From Lachnospiraceae bacterium UBA7481 (GTDB taxonomy: Bacteria > Bacillota > Clostridia > Lachnospirales > Lachnospiraceae): a DNA stretch of 7,652 nucleotides. A program made the translations under genes and the position numbers. The DNA is taken from NCBI GenBank assembly GCA_002478505.1, contig DLOP01000006.1, forward strand, positions 11,756 through 19,407, read 5' to 3'. Below, in pieces: positions 1 to 6,211 of the stretch; position 1 is the stretch's first letter; the number at the start of each line of letters is the position of its first letter. The notes beneath the pieces are model-generated. The model did not search any database and was not told the DNA's origin. It saw nothing but the letters and a program-made list of their open reading frames with translations.

Positions 1-1
1 A

Positions 2-931
2 ATAACAATCACAGCATCTTCAAACTGGCTGAATGATGAAATTAAGACGCTTGGTGAAGAAAATTTCTTCCACGCAGATTATGAAGCAACCCTGTTGGAT
101 ACCTACGGTAAAGATTATGAAGACACTCTGGTTGTAGAAGGCGGTGTAGTAAACTCTGCAAGCGCAGCTACAGACGTGATTACAGATGTAACGGAAAAAG
201 GCACCATTACGATCGCCGCTTCACCCACACCCCATGCAGAAATTCTTGCTGAGGCTGCAAAACTGCTGGCTTCACAAGGTTGGACACTGGATGTTACAGA
301 GTTTGAAGATTATATACAGCCCAACCTGGTAGTCGATAGCGGTGAAATTGACGCAAACTACTTCCAGCACATTCCTTATCTTGATGATTTTAATGCAGAA
401 AACGGCACCTCCCTTGTAGCAGTAAGCGGAATTCACTATGAACCTTTCGGCATCTACCCGGGAACTAAAGCAACGCTTAGCGAGATTGCTGACGGCGATG
501 TCATTGCCGTTCCTAACGATACCACCAATGAGGCAAGAGCGCTTCTTCTGTTACAGGATAACGGAATCATCACGCTTGTCGATGGCGCTGGACTTACAGC
601 CACTGTGAAGGATATCGTAGATAATCCTTATAATATTACGATTCAGGAACTGGAAGCAGCTCAGGTTTCCAGAGTTACAGATGAAGTCGCATTCGTTGTT
701 TTGAATGGAAATTATGCACTGGCAGCCGGTTTCTCCGTTGCACATGACGCTGTAGCCTATGAAACCAGCGATTCAGCCGCAGCCCAGACATATGTGAATG
801 TTTTGGTTGTCAAGGAAGGAAACGAAAATAACGAAGGCATTCAAGCTCTTGTTGATGTTTTAAATTCTGAGGAAATCAAACAATATATTATTGATACCTA
901 CGATGGAGCGGTTGTCCCCTTCGAAGACTAA
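2..931 (+). CDS. MetQ/NlpA-family methionine-binding protein, C-terminal part of a larger fused protein (5' end outside window)
   Basis: The reading frame is open from base 2 to the TAA at 929-931, giving 309 visible residues. From about base 200 (motif GTITIAASPTPHAEIL) to the stop it is a complete mature NlpA/MetQ domain of about 243 residues. It has the family segments QPNLVVDSGEIDANYFQHIP, VPNDTTNEARALLLLQ and VVLNGNYALAAGF. Proteins of this family bind methionine (often D- or L-Met) outside the membrane and deliver it to MetNI, whose genes follow directly. A normal MetQ would have a signal peptide and lipobox just before this domain. Instead there are at least 66 in-frame residues without a hydrophobic segment or lipobox, ending in an Ala/Ser/Thr-rich linker (around 155-199). 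This upstream part has a helix-rich end (near WLNDEIKTLGEENFF). I read it tentatively as the C-terminus of a polar amino acid binding domain (SBP_bac_3). The TTG at 95 lies in mid-frame without a ribosome site and is not a credible start. The MetQ domain is certain; the identity of the N-terminal part is not. Confidence 0.9.
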   Translation: MTITASSNWLNDEIKTLGEENFFHADYEATLLDTYGKDYEDTLVVEGGVVNSASAATDVITDVTEKGTITIAASPTPHAEILAEAAKLLASQGWTLDVTEFEDYIQPNLVVDSGEIDANYFQHIPYLDDFNAENGTSLVAVSGIHYEPFGIYPGTKATLSEIADGDVIAVPNDTTNEARALLLLQDNGIITLVDGAGLTATVKDIVDNPYNITIQELEAAQVSRVTDEVAFVVLNGNYALAAGFSVAHDAVAYETSDSAAAQTYVNVLVVKEGNENNEGIQALVDVLNSEEIKQYIIDTYDGAVVPFED

Positions 932-937
932 TGAAAC

Positions 938-970
938 AGCGGGTAGCGGATATATATGCCGCTGCCCGCT
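938..970 (+). promoter_or_regulatory. Intercistronic hairpin between the metQ-type gene and metN
   Basis: AGCGGGTAGCGG (938-949) can pair with CCGCTGCCCGCT (959-970) over 12 pairs, one of them G-U, with a 9-base AT-rich loop. It begins 6 bases after the stop codon and is followed by a weak T-rich stretch (TTCTATTTATT). It could be a leaky terminator or a 3'-end stabiliser. Either would leave more mRNA for the binding protein than for the membrane genes, as in other binding-protein operons. The weak T-tract argues against full termination, and no separate metN promoter is obvious in the remaining 31 bases. Confidence 0.7.
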
Positions 971-1001
971 TTCTATTTATTAACGAAAAGGAAAATAACT
1001 T

Positions 1002-1778
1002 ATGGAAACGGCATACATAGAAGTTCAAAAACTTTCTAAAACCTATTCCGCAAAAAACGGAACTGTGGAAGCATTAAAAGAAATATCTCTCTCGATACCT
1101 CAAAATGAAATTTTCGGTATCATCGGCTTATCCGGTGCAGGAAAAAGTACTTTGGTCAGATGTCTGAATCTATTGGAAAAGCCTGATTCAGGAACCGTCA
1201 TTATAAACGGCGAGGATCTTCTGACCCTCAGCAAAGAACAGCTAAGGATCCGCCGACAAAAAATTGGTATGATCTTCCAACATTTCAACTTACTGGAACA
1301 GCAAACTGTCTTGGAGAATGTCTGTTTTCCACTGGAGATCCGGGGAATCCCTGTAAAGCAACGAAAGGAAAAGGCGCTGCAACTGCTGAAACAGGTAGGG
1401 TTGGAAGATAAAGCAAAAGCATATCCCTCCCAGCTTTCGGGAGGACAAAAACAGCGGGTTGCTATCGCCAGAGTGCTGGCAAACGATCCTGATATTCTTC
1501 TTTGTGATGAAGCCACCAGCGCCCTTGATCCGGAGACAACAAAAATCATTCTGAATTTACTGAAAGAAATTCATGATACTATGGGAATTACCATTGTTAT
1601 CATCACCCATGAAATGAAAGTTATTCAGGAAATTTGTACACAGATGGCAGTACTCCACAAAGGCAGTCTGCAAGAATGCGGAAGCGCTGAGGAAATTTTA
1701 AAAAATCCCAAGTCAAAAGCGGCAAAACGCCTGCTTATGATCAAAGAAACAGAGGAGGAAACTGATTATGTTGGATAA
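1002..1778 (+). CDS. metN: Methionine ABC importer ATPase MetN, short form without the C-terminal NIL domain
   Basis: This is the cytoplasmic ATPase that drives methionine uptake with MetI. All ABC motifs are present in the 258 residues: Walker A GLSGAGKST (42-50), Q-loop Gln93 in IFQHF, signature LSGGQ (145-149), Walker B ILLCDE (165-170), D-loop SALD (173-176) and H-loop His203. The start ATG has AAAAGGA about 9 bases upstream. E. coli MetN has about 343 residues because it carries a C-terminal NIL/ferredoxin-like domain that binds methionine and shuts the transporter down. Here the protein stops shortly after the ATPase fold with a charged tail (KETEEETDYVG), so that domain is absent. It is not a frameshift product, because metI with its own strong ribosome site begins inside the last codons (11-base overlap). 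The name rests on the neighbours metQ and metI and on the MetN-like sequence; motifs alone would only say amino acid ABC ATPase. Confidence 0.93.
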   Translation: METAYIEVQKLSKTYSAKNGTVEALKEISLSIPQNEIFGIIGLSGAGKSTLVRCLNLLEKPDSGTVIINGEDLLTLSKEQLRIRRQKIGMIFQHFNLLEQQTVLENVCFPLEIRGIPVKQRKEKALQLLKQVGLEDKAKAYPSQLSGGQKQRVAIARVLANDPDILLCDEATSALDPETTKIILNLLKEIHDTMGITIVIITHEMKVIQEICTQMAVLHKGSLQECGSAEEILKNPKSKAAKRLLMIKETEEETDYVG

Positions 1779-2427
1779 GGCAATGTTAGAAATGCTTTTA
1801 GAAGGAATACGTGATACACTATATATGACTTTGCTTTCTACTTTTTTCGGATATATCATCGGTCTCCCGCTTGGGATTGTACTAACTTTAACAGATAAAG
1901 ATGGAATTGCACCAAATAAGATTATTTATCGTATTTTAGATATTATAATCAATATTACCAGAAGCATTCCCTTTTTAATTCTTTTGATTTTGCTAATTCC
2001 GCTTACAAAATTGATCGTAGGGAAAAGCTATGGCGCTACGGCAACCATTGTTCCTTTGACCTTTGCCGCTGCTCCACTGATCGGGCGCATGGTAGAATCC
2101 TCTTTAAAAGAAGTCAATCAAGGAGTGATTGAAGCAGCAATCAGCATGGGAGCCAGAAAAAGAATGATCATTTTTAAAGTACTTATTGGAGAAGCGAGAA
2201 CATCCCTGCTTGTGGGTGTAACGATTGTTTTGGGAACAGTTCTAGGATATTCTGCTATGGCCGGTGTGGTTGGCGGAGGCGGACTTGGTGATATTGCCAT
2301 TCGCTACGGTTATTACCGTTACAATACGAAAATTATGTTAATTACTTTAATTTTTATTGTAGTTATTGTACAATTGATGCAGGGTCTGGGAATGCTTGCA
2401 GCAAAAAGACTTGATCACAGAAGATAG
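1768..2427 (+). CDS. metI: Methionine ABC importer permease MetI
   Basis: A membrane subunit of 219 residues, close to the E. coli MetI length of 217. There are about five transmembrane segments, roughly at 15-42, 55-83, 88-108, 145-170 and 188-212. The cytoplasmic EAA coupling loop is EAAISMGARKRMIIFKVLI (122-140), which docks on MetN; the usual closing Leu-Pro is replaced by Gly-Glu. ITRSIPFLILLILLIP and the glycine-rich GVVGGGGLGDIAIRYGYYRY are typical of MetI proteins. It overlaps metN by 11 bases, with AGGAGG at 1753-1758, so translation is probably coupled. Two copies should pair with two MetN subunits. The gene looks more AT-rich than the genes that follow it. Confidence 0.95.
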   Translation: MLDKAMLEMLLEGIRDTLYMTLLSTFFGYIIGLPLGIVLTLTDKDGIAPNKIIYRILDIIINITRSIPFLILLILLIPLTKLIVGKSYGATATIVPLTFAAAPLIGRMVESSLKEVNQGVIEAAISMGARKRMIIFKVLIGEARTSLLVGVTIVLGTVLGYSAMAGVVGGGGLGDIAIRYGYYRYNTKIMLITLIFIVVIVQLMQGLGMLAAKRLDHRR

Positions 2428-2448
2428 GAATATTACGGGAGGTAAACA

Positions 2449-3108
2449 ATGGATTGGGATACAATGATATCATATCTGCCGCTTTATAAGGATGCCCTTC
2501 TGCTCACACTGAAAACCGGGTGGCAGGGCGTTCTTCTGGCGTTTATGATCGGGGTACTTTGTGCAGTAATCACTCATCTGAAAGTACCGGTTCTGCGTCA
2601 GATAACAGGTATCTATATCGAGTTGTTCCGAAACACTCCCCTTTTGGTACAATTATTCTTTTTATATTTTGCACTCCCTAAAATCGGAATCCGCATTTCT
2701 GCACAGCTCTGCGGAAGTCTCGGTCTCGGTCTTTTGGGCGGTGCCTATATGACAGAGACCTTCCGAAGCGGTCTGGAAAATATAGCACCCATCCAGTCGG
2801 CAAGCGCTCAAAGTCTTGGCATGAATGGACTACAAACATTTCGCTATGTCATCTTACCCCAGGCAGTTTCTTCCAGCGTACCGGGACTTCTTGCCAATGT
2901 AATTTTTCTGCTGAAAGAGACCAGCGTATTTTCCACCATCAGCCTGATGGATCTGATGTTCACTGCAAAAGACCTTATCGGTATGTATGCGAAAACCATC
3001 GAATGTTTAACTCTGCTTGTCATCTTTTATCTGATTATGCTGCTTCCCGTGTCCATATTGGGCAGCATTATAGAAAGGAGGCTGCGCCATGCCGAATTTG
3101 GGAATTGA
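2449..3108 (+). CDS. Polar amino acid ABC transporter permease (HisM/GlnP family), first of two
   Basis: A 219-residue inner-membrane permease of the histidine/glutamine/cystine class. The hallmark ELFRNTPLLVQLFFLYF (58-74) is nearly canonical. It is followed by AYMTETFRSGLENI (99-112), matching the family pattern around the substrate path, and by an EAA loop SASAQSLGMNGLQTFRYVILP (about 117-137). About five membrane segments are visible. It starts 21 bases after metI with GGGAGG at 2437-2442. It overlaps the next permease gene by 20 bases, which suggests the two are made in equal amounts as a heterodimer. The substrate cannot be read from the sequence. Methionine and cysteine genes around it make cystine or another sulfur amino acid plausible, but this is inference. 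Confidence 0.92.
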   Translation: MDWDTMISYLPLYKDALLLTLKTGWQGVLLAFMIGVLCAVITHLKVPVLRQITGIYIELFRNTPLLVQLFFLYFALPKIGIRISAQLCGSLGLGLLGGAYMTETFRSGLENIAPIQSASAQSLGMNGLQTFRYVILPQAVSSSVPGLLANVIFLLKETSVFSTISLMDLMFTAKDLIGMYAKTIECLTLLVIFYLIMLLPVSILGSIIERRLRHAEFGN

Positions 3109-3763
3109 TGTTCTTTTCAAAGGAACGAACTTTCTGAGGCTGCTGGAAGGCCTCTGGGTTGCTGTCCGGATCAGTCTGATCTCCGTTGCCATCAGTATTG
3201 CACTGGGACTTGTGATGGGAATGTTAATGACATCAAAAAACAAAATCCTGAAAATGATTTTGCGCCTCTATTTGGAAATTGTCCGAATCATGCCGCAGAT
3301 GGTACTTTTGTTTGTCGTCTATTTTGGTACGACAAGGGTGTTTGGCTGGAATCTTTCCGCAGAATACTCCGCCATTATTGTATTTAGTTTTTGGGGCGTG
3401 GCTGAAATGGGTGATCTGGTGCGTGGCGCGCTCATCAGCATCCCGAAGATTCAGTATGAAAGCGCACAGGCGCTGGGGATGACGCAGCCCATGACCTATC
3501 TGTATGTCATCCTGCCACAGGCGGTTCGTCGGCTGATCCCGCTTTCCATCAATCTGATTACCAGAATGATCAAAACAACAAGCCTTGTTATGATGATCGG
3601 AATTGTAGAAGTATTAAAAGTTGCGCAACAGATTATTGAAGCAAATCGAAGAACCTCCCCAAATGCGGTATTTGGTGTATTTGCAGTTGTTTTTCTATTA
3701 TATTTTTTGATCTGCTGGCCAATCAGCAAGCTGGCCGGATATCTTGAGAAAAGGTGGGCATAG
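3089..3763 (+). CDS. Polar amino acid ABC transporter permease (HisQ/GlnP family), second of two
   Basis: A 224-residue partner permease. It has a central membrane core with an EAA loop YESAQALGMTQPMTYLYVILP (123-143) and downstream ITRMIKTTSLVMMIGIVEVL (157-176), both characteristic of polar amino acid permeases. The segment that normally reads FRGTPLLVQ is altered here to EIVRIMPQMVLLFVVYF (63-79). It keeps the Arg and Pro but differs from the first permease, so the two are probably non-identical halves of a heterodimer and not a recent duplication. The start ATG at 3089 has an excellent AAAGGAGG at 3074-3081, inside the end of the preceding gene. The gene ends at TAG 3761-3763, just before the ATPase start. 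Confidence 0.92.
   Translation: MPNLGIDVLFKGTNFLRLLEGLWVAVRISLISVAISIALGLVMGMLMTSKNKILKMILRLYLEIVRIMPQMVLLFVVYFGTTRVFGWNLSAEYSAIIVFSFWGVAEMGDLVRGALISIPKIQYESAQALGMTQPMTYLYVILPQAVRRLIPLSINLITRMIKTTSLVMMIGIVEVLKVAQQIIEANRRTSPNAVFGVFAVVFLLYFLICWPISKLAGYLEKRWA
3752..3757 (+). promoter_or_regulatory. Ribosome binding site that decides the ATPase start
   Basis: AGGTGG lies 8 bases before the ATG at 3766, a normal distance. The GTG at 3754, four codons further upstream in the same frame, falls within this site and has no better one of its own. ATG 3766 is therefore chosen; it lies 2 bases after the stop of the preceding permease. Confidence 0.65.
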
Positions 3764-3765
3764 AC

Positions 3766-4509
3766 ATGGAACAGGCGCTTTTAAAAATTAATCATCTTCA
3801 TAAAACATATGGCGATCAGGTGATACTGAAGGATTTTAATCTTGAAGTCAATAAGGGAGAAGTCGTCGTTATTATCGGTCCTTCCGGTTGTGGGAAAAGC
3901 ACCCTTCTCCGTTGTATCAATGCATTGGAAGATATTCAGGGCGGCGAGGTCCTGCTGGACAACGAACCGGTTCGGAAAGAGAATAAAAATATCTCCAAAA
4001 TGCGGCAAAAAATAGGAATGGTTTTCCAGAGTTATGATTTATTTCCCCATAAAACGATACTGGAAAACATTCTTTTGGCGCCGTTAAAAGTGCAAAAAAG
4101 AAACCGCGCCGAAGCAGAAAAAGAAGCATTGGAACTTTTGACGAAAGTTGGTCTTGCAGACCGAAGAGATGACTATCCCCGTCAGCTGTCCGGAGGACAA
4201 AAGCAGCGTGTTGCCATTGTCCGGGCGCTATGCATGCATCCGGAAATCCTACTTCTGGATGAAATTACTGCCGCACTGGACCCGGAAATGGTACGGGAGG
4301 TGCTGGAAGTTGTCCTTTCACTTGCCAGGGCAGGCAGTACCATGCTGATCGTAACCCATGAGATGGCTTTTGCAAAAGCCATTGCAGACCGTATCCTATT
4401 TCTGGATAATGGAGAAATTGTAGAAGAAAGCAATCAGCCCAAAGACTTTTTCAAACAGCCTGTTACGGATAGGGCAAAGGCATTTCTGAAAACATTTGAT
4501 TATGAATAA
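3766..4509 (+). CDS. Polar amino acid ABC transporter ATPase (GlnQ/HisP family)
   Basis: A 247-residue cytoplasmic ATPase, a typical full length for this family. It has Walker A GPSGCGKST (38-46), Q-loop Gln88 in VFQSYDLFPH, signature LSGGQ (141-145), Walker B ILLLDE (161-166), D-loop AALD (169-172) and H-loop His198. The residue after the catalytic Glu is Ile (DEITAALDPE), where most relatives have Pro or Ala. The upstream pair of HisM/GlnP permeases is its obvious partner. Together they form a second ABC engine in the operon that has no separate binding-protein gene in this window. It is the last gene of the plus-strand operon. Its stop lies 6 bases from the stop of the convergent nifU gene. 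Confidence 0.93.
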   Translation: MEQALLKINHLHKTYGDQVILKDFNLEVNKGEVVVIIGPSGCGKSTLLRCINALEDIQGGEVLLDNEPVRKENKNISKMRQKIGMVFQSYDLFPHKTILENILLAPLKVQKRNRAEAEKEALELLTKVGLADRRDDYPRQLSGGQKQRVAIVRALCMHPEILLLDEITAALDPEMVREVLEVVLSLARAGSTMLIVTHEMAFAKAIADRILFLDNGEIVEESNQPKDFFKQPVTDRAKAFLKTFDYE

Positions 4510-4515
4510 TTAATA

Positions 4516-4953
4516 TCAGTAATCCTCATCCTCTGCTTTTTCCGCTATATCATTTACCGGTTCTTCCAGACCCTCAATCACAATATGGTTTTTCTGTGCA
4601 TAATCCCACAGCGCCGCATGAATTGCTTCCTCCGCCAGCAGCGAACAATGAACCTTTACAGGAGGAAGTCCGTCCAATGCTTCCATCACCGCCTTATTTG
4701 TAACCGTTAAGGCCTCCTGAACGGTTTTTCCTTTTACCAGTTCCGTAGCCATACTGCTGGTTGCTACTGCCGCACCGCATCCAAATGTCTTAAATTTAAC
4801 ATCCCTGATAATTCCCTGTTCATCGATATCAAGATACATCCGCATAATATCGCCGCATTTCGCATTTCCAACGGTACCTACGCCGCTGGGATTTTCTATT
4901 TCTCCTACATTTCTTGGATGATTAAAATGATCCATTACTTTTTCACTATACAT
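4516..4953 (-). CDS. nifU: Fe-S cluster scaffold protein, NifU/IscU N-terminal type
   Basis: A 145-residue protein that receives sulfur from the cysteine desulfurase encoded just upstream and assembles Fe-S clusters in the cytoplasm. The three cluster cysteines are in place: Cys33 in NAKCGD with the conserved Asp35, Cys59 in FGCGAA, and Cys103 in LPPVKVHCSLLAEEAI. The start MYSEKVMDHFNHPRNVG is typical. It is a stand-alone scaffold without the C-terminal thioredoxin-like domain of full NifU, and it ends in an acidic tail (EKAEDEDY). The motif LPPVKVHCS fits the NifU/IscU class and not the longer SufU class. The ribosome site GGAGAG lies 5 bases before the ATG. It follows nifS by 50 bases in the same operon. 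Confidence 0.95.
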   Translation of the reverse strand: MYSEKVMDHFNHPRNVGEIENPSGVGTVGNAKCGDIMRMYLDIDEQGIIRDVKFKTFGCGAAVATSSMATELVKGKTVQEALTVTNKAVMEALDGLPPVKVHCSLLAEEAIHAALWDYAQKNHIVIEGLEEPVNDIAEKAEDEDY

Positions 4954-5003
4954 TCTTTCTCTCCATTCTGCTGTTATAGATAACTGATCCGTAAATATAA
5001 CTA

Positions 5004-6182
5004 CTACTTGTCTTTTATAAAATCTTCATACAGTGGAGACATGCCCCGCAGCCTCTCCACAATCTTTTTAAGCTCATCCGCTACAAAATCGATCTCCTCA
5101 AATGTGTTTTCCTCCGACAGGGTAATCCTTAAGGAACCATGGGCAATCTCATGGGGAAGCCCGATCGCAAGAAGCACATGGGAAGGATCCAATGAACCGG
5201 AAGTACATGCCGAACCGCTGGAGGCGCATACGCCCAGCTGATCCAATAAAATCAGCAAAGATTCCCCTTCAATGAAGCGGAAACAGAAGTTCACGTTATT
5301 AGGCAGCCTGTCAGTTCTATGCCCGTTCAGCCTGATATAAGGAATTTCCGATAAAATCCTTTCTATCAGATGATCCCTCAATACGATCTCCTTTGCAGTT
5401 CTTTCTTCCATCTTTTTTCCGGCAATCTCTGCCGCCTTTCCAAAGCCTACGATTCCTGGTACGTTTAAAGTCCCTGCCCTTCTGTTTCGTTCCTGTGCAC
5501 CACCATGGATAAAAGAACGGATTTTTACCCCTTTCCGGATATACAGAATCCCGACTCCTTTTGGACCATAGAATTTGTGTCCGCTGGCAGAAAGCATATC
5601 TATATTCATATCATCCACATGGATTGGAATATGTCCATAAGCCTGTACCGCGTCCGTATGGAAGAGTACACCGTTCTCATGTGCGATCTTTCCGATCTCC
5701 GCAATCGGCTCTATGGTTCCTATCTCATTGTTTGCCATCATGACTGATATTAAAATGGTATCCGAGCGAATAGCGGTCTTTAATTCTTCCAGTGATATTT
5801 TTCCTTCCTCATCTACATCAAGATAAGTGATCTCATAACCCTGCTTTTCCAGATACTCACAGGTATGCAAAATGGCATGATGCTCTATTTTGCTGGTTAT
5901 GATATGTTTTCCCTTGGAAGAATAAGCCTCTGCGGCAGCTTTTAATGCCCAGTTATCAGACTCGCTTCCCCCGCCGGTAAAATAGATTTCTTCCATTTTC
6001 GCGCCAATTAACTCAGCTGTCTTCTCTCTTGCGAGGTCAACTGCCTTCTTCCCCTCTCCTGCAAAACTGTATATGGCAGATGGATTACAGTAGGTCTGCC
6101 GGAAAAAAGGAAGCATTTCATTTAACACTTCTTCGCTTACCTGCGTAGTCGCAGCATTATCCAGATAAATTAATTTCTTCAT
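5004..6182 (-). CDS. nifS: Cysteine desulfurase, NifS/IscS group I
   Basis: A 392-residue PLP enzyme that converts L-cysteine to L-alanine and holds the sulfur as a persulfide. The cofactor lysine is Lys203 in SASGHKFYGPKG. His101 (IEHHA) and Asp177 with Gln180 (HTDAVQ) are the usual ring-binding residues. The catalytic cysteine is Cys326 in CASSGSACTSGSLDPSHVL, on the long mobile loop of group I (NifS/IscS), which lets it deliver sulfur to several partners. The genes on either side, mnmA and nifU, encode two known partner types, so this enzyme probably supplies both tRNA thiolation and cluster assembly. The ribosome site AAGGAG lies 7 bases before the ATG. The gap to mnmA upstream is 29 bases, indicating co-transcription. 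Confidence 0.96.
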   Translation of the reverse strand: MKKLIYLDNAATTQVSEEVLNEMLPFFRQTYCNPSAIYSFAGEGKKAVDLAREKTAELIGAKMEEIYFTGGGSESDNWALKAAAEAYSSKGKHIITSKIEHHAILHTCEYLEKQGYEITYLDVDEEGKISLEELKTAIRSDTILISVMMANNEIGTIEPIAEIGKIAHENGVLFHTDAVQAYGHIPIHVDDMNIDMLSASGHKFYGPKGVGILYIRKGVKIRSFIHGGAQERNRRAGTLNVPGIVGFGKAAEIAGKKMEERTAKEIVLRDHLIERILSEIPYIRLNGHRTDRLPNNVNFCFRFIEGESLLILLDQLGVCASSGSACTSGSLDPSHVLLAIGLPHEIAHGSLRITLSEENTFEEIDFVADELKKIVERLRGMSPLYEDFIKDK

Positions 6183-6211
6183 AAAGATACTCCTTCTTTC
6201 TTCTTATTTCA

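Noticed and set aside
95..97. TTG as a start codon for the MetQ-type gene
   Set aside because: It has no ribosome binding site, would give a protein without a signal peptide, and the frame is open upstream to the window edge. The gene simply begins outside the window.
1100..1549. 149-residue open frame on the minus strand inside metN
   Set aside because: It lies wholly opposite a clear ABC ATPase gene, has serine- and cysteine-rich antisense composition, no recognisable motif and no ribosome site.
1700..1800. Frameshift that could have truncated metN and hidden a NIL domain
   Set aside because: The region after the stop is a full metI with a strong ribosome site overlapping the end of metN; no NIL-like coding remains in other frames.
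3754..3756. GTG start for the GlnQ-type ATPase
   Set aside because: It overlaps the likely ribosome binding site AGGTGG (3752-3757), which is correctly spaced for the ATG at 3766; family members start close to that ATG.
4498..4524. Bidirectional terminator between the convergent operons
   Set aside because: Only a 5-base GATTA/TAATC pairing is available around the stops, too weak and AT-rich to call.
5505..5747. Plus-strand open frames opposite nifS, and similar ones opposite mnmA at 6274-6873
   Set aside because: These are antisense shadows of well-conserved enzymes, with no domain signal and no start context.
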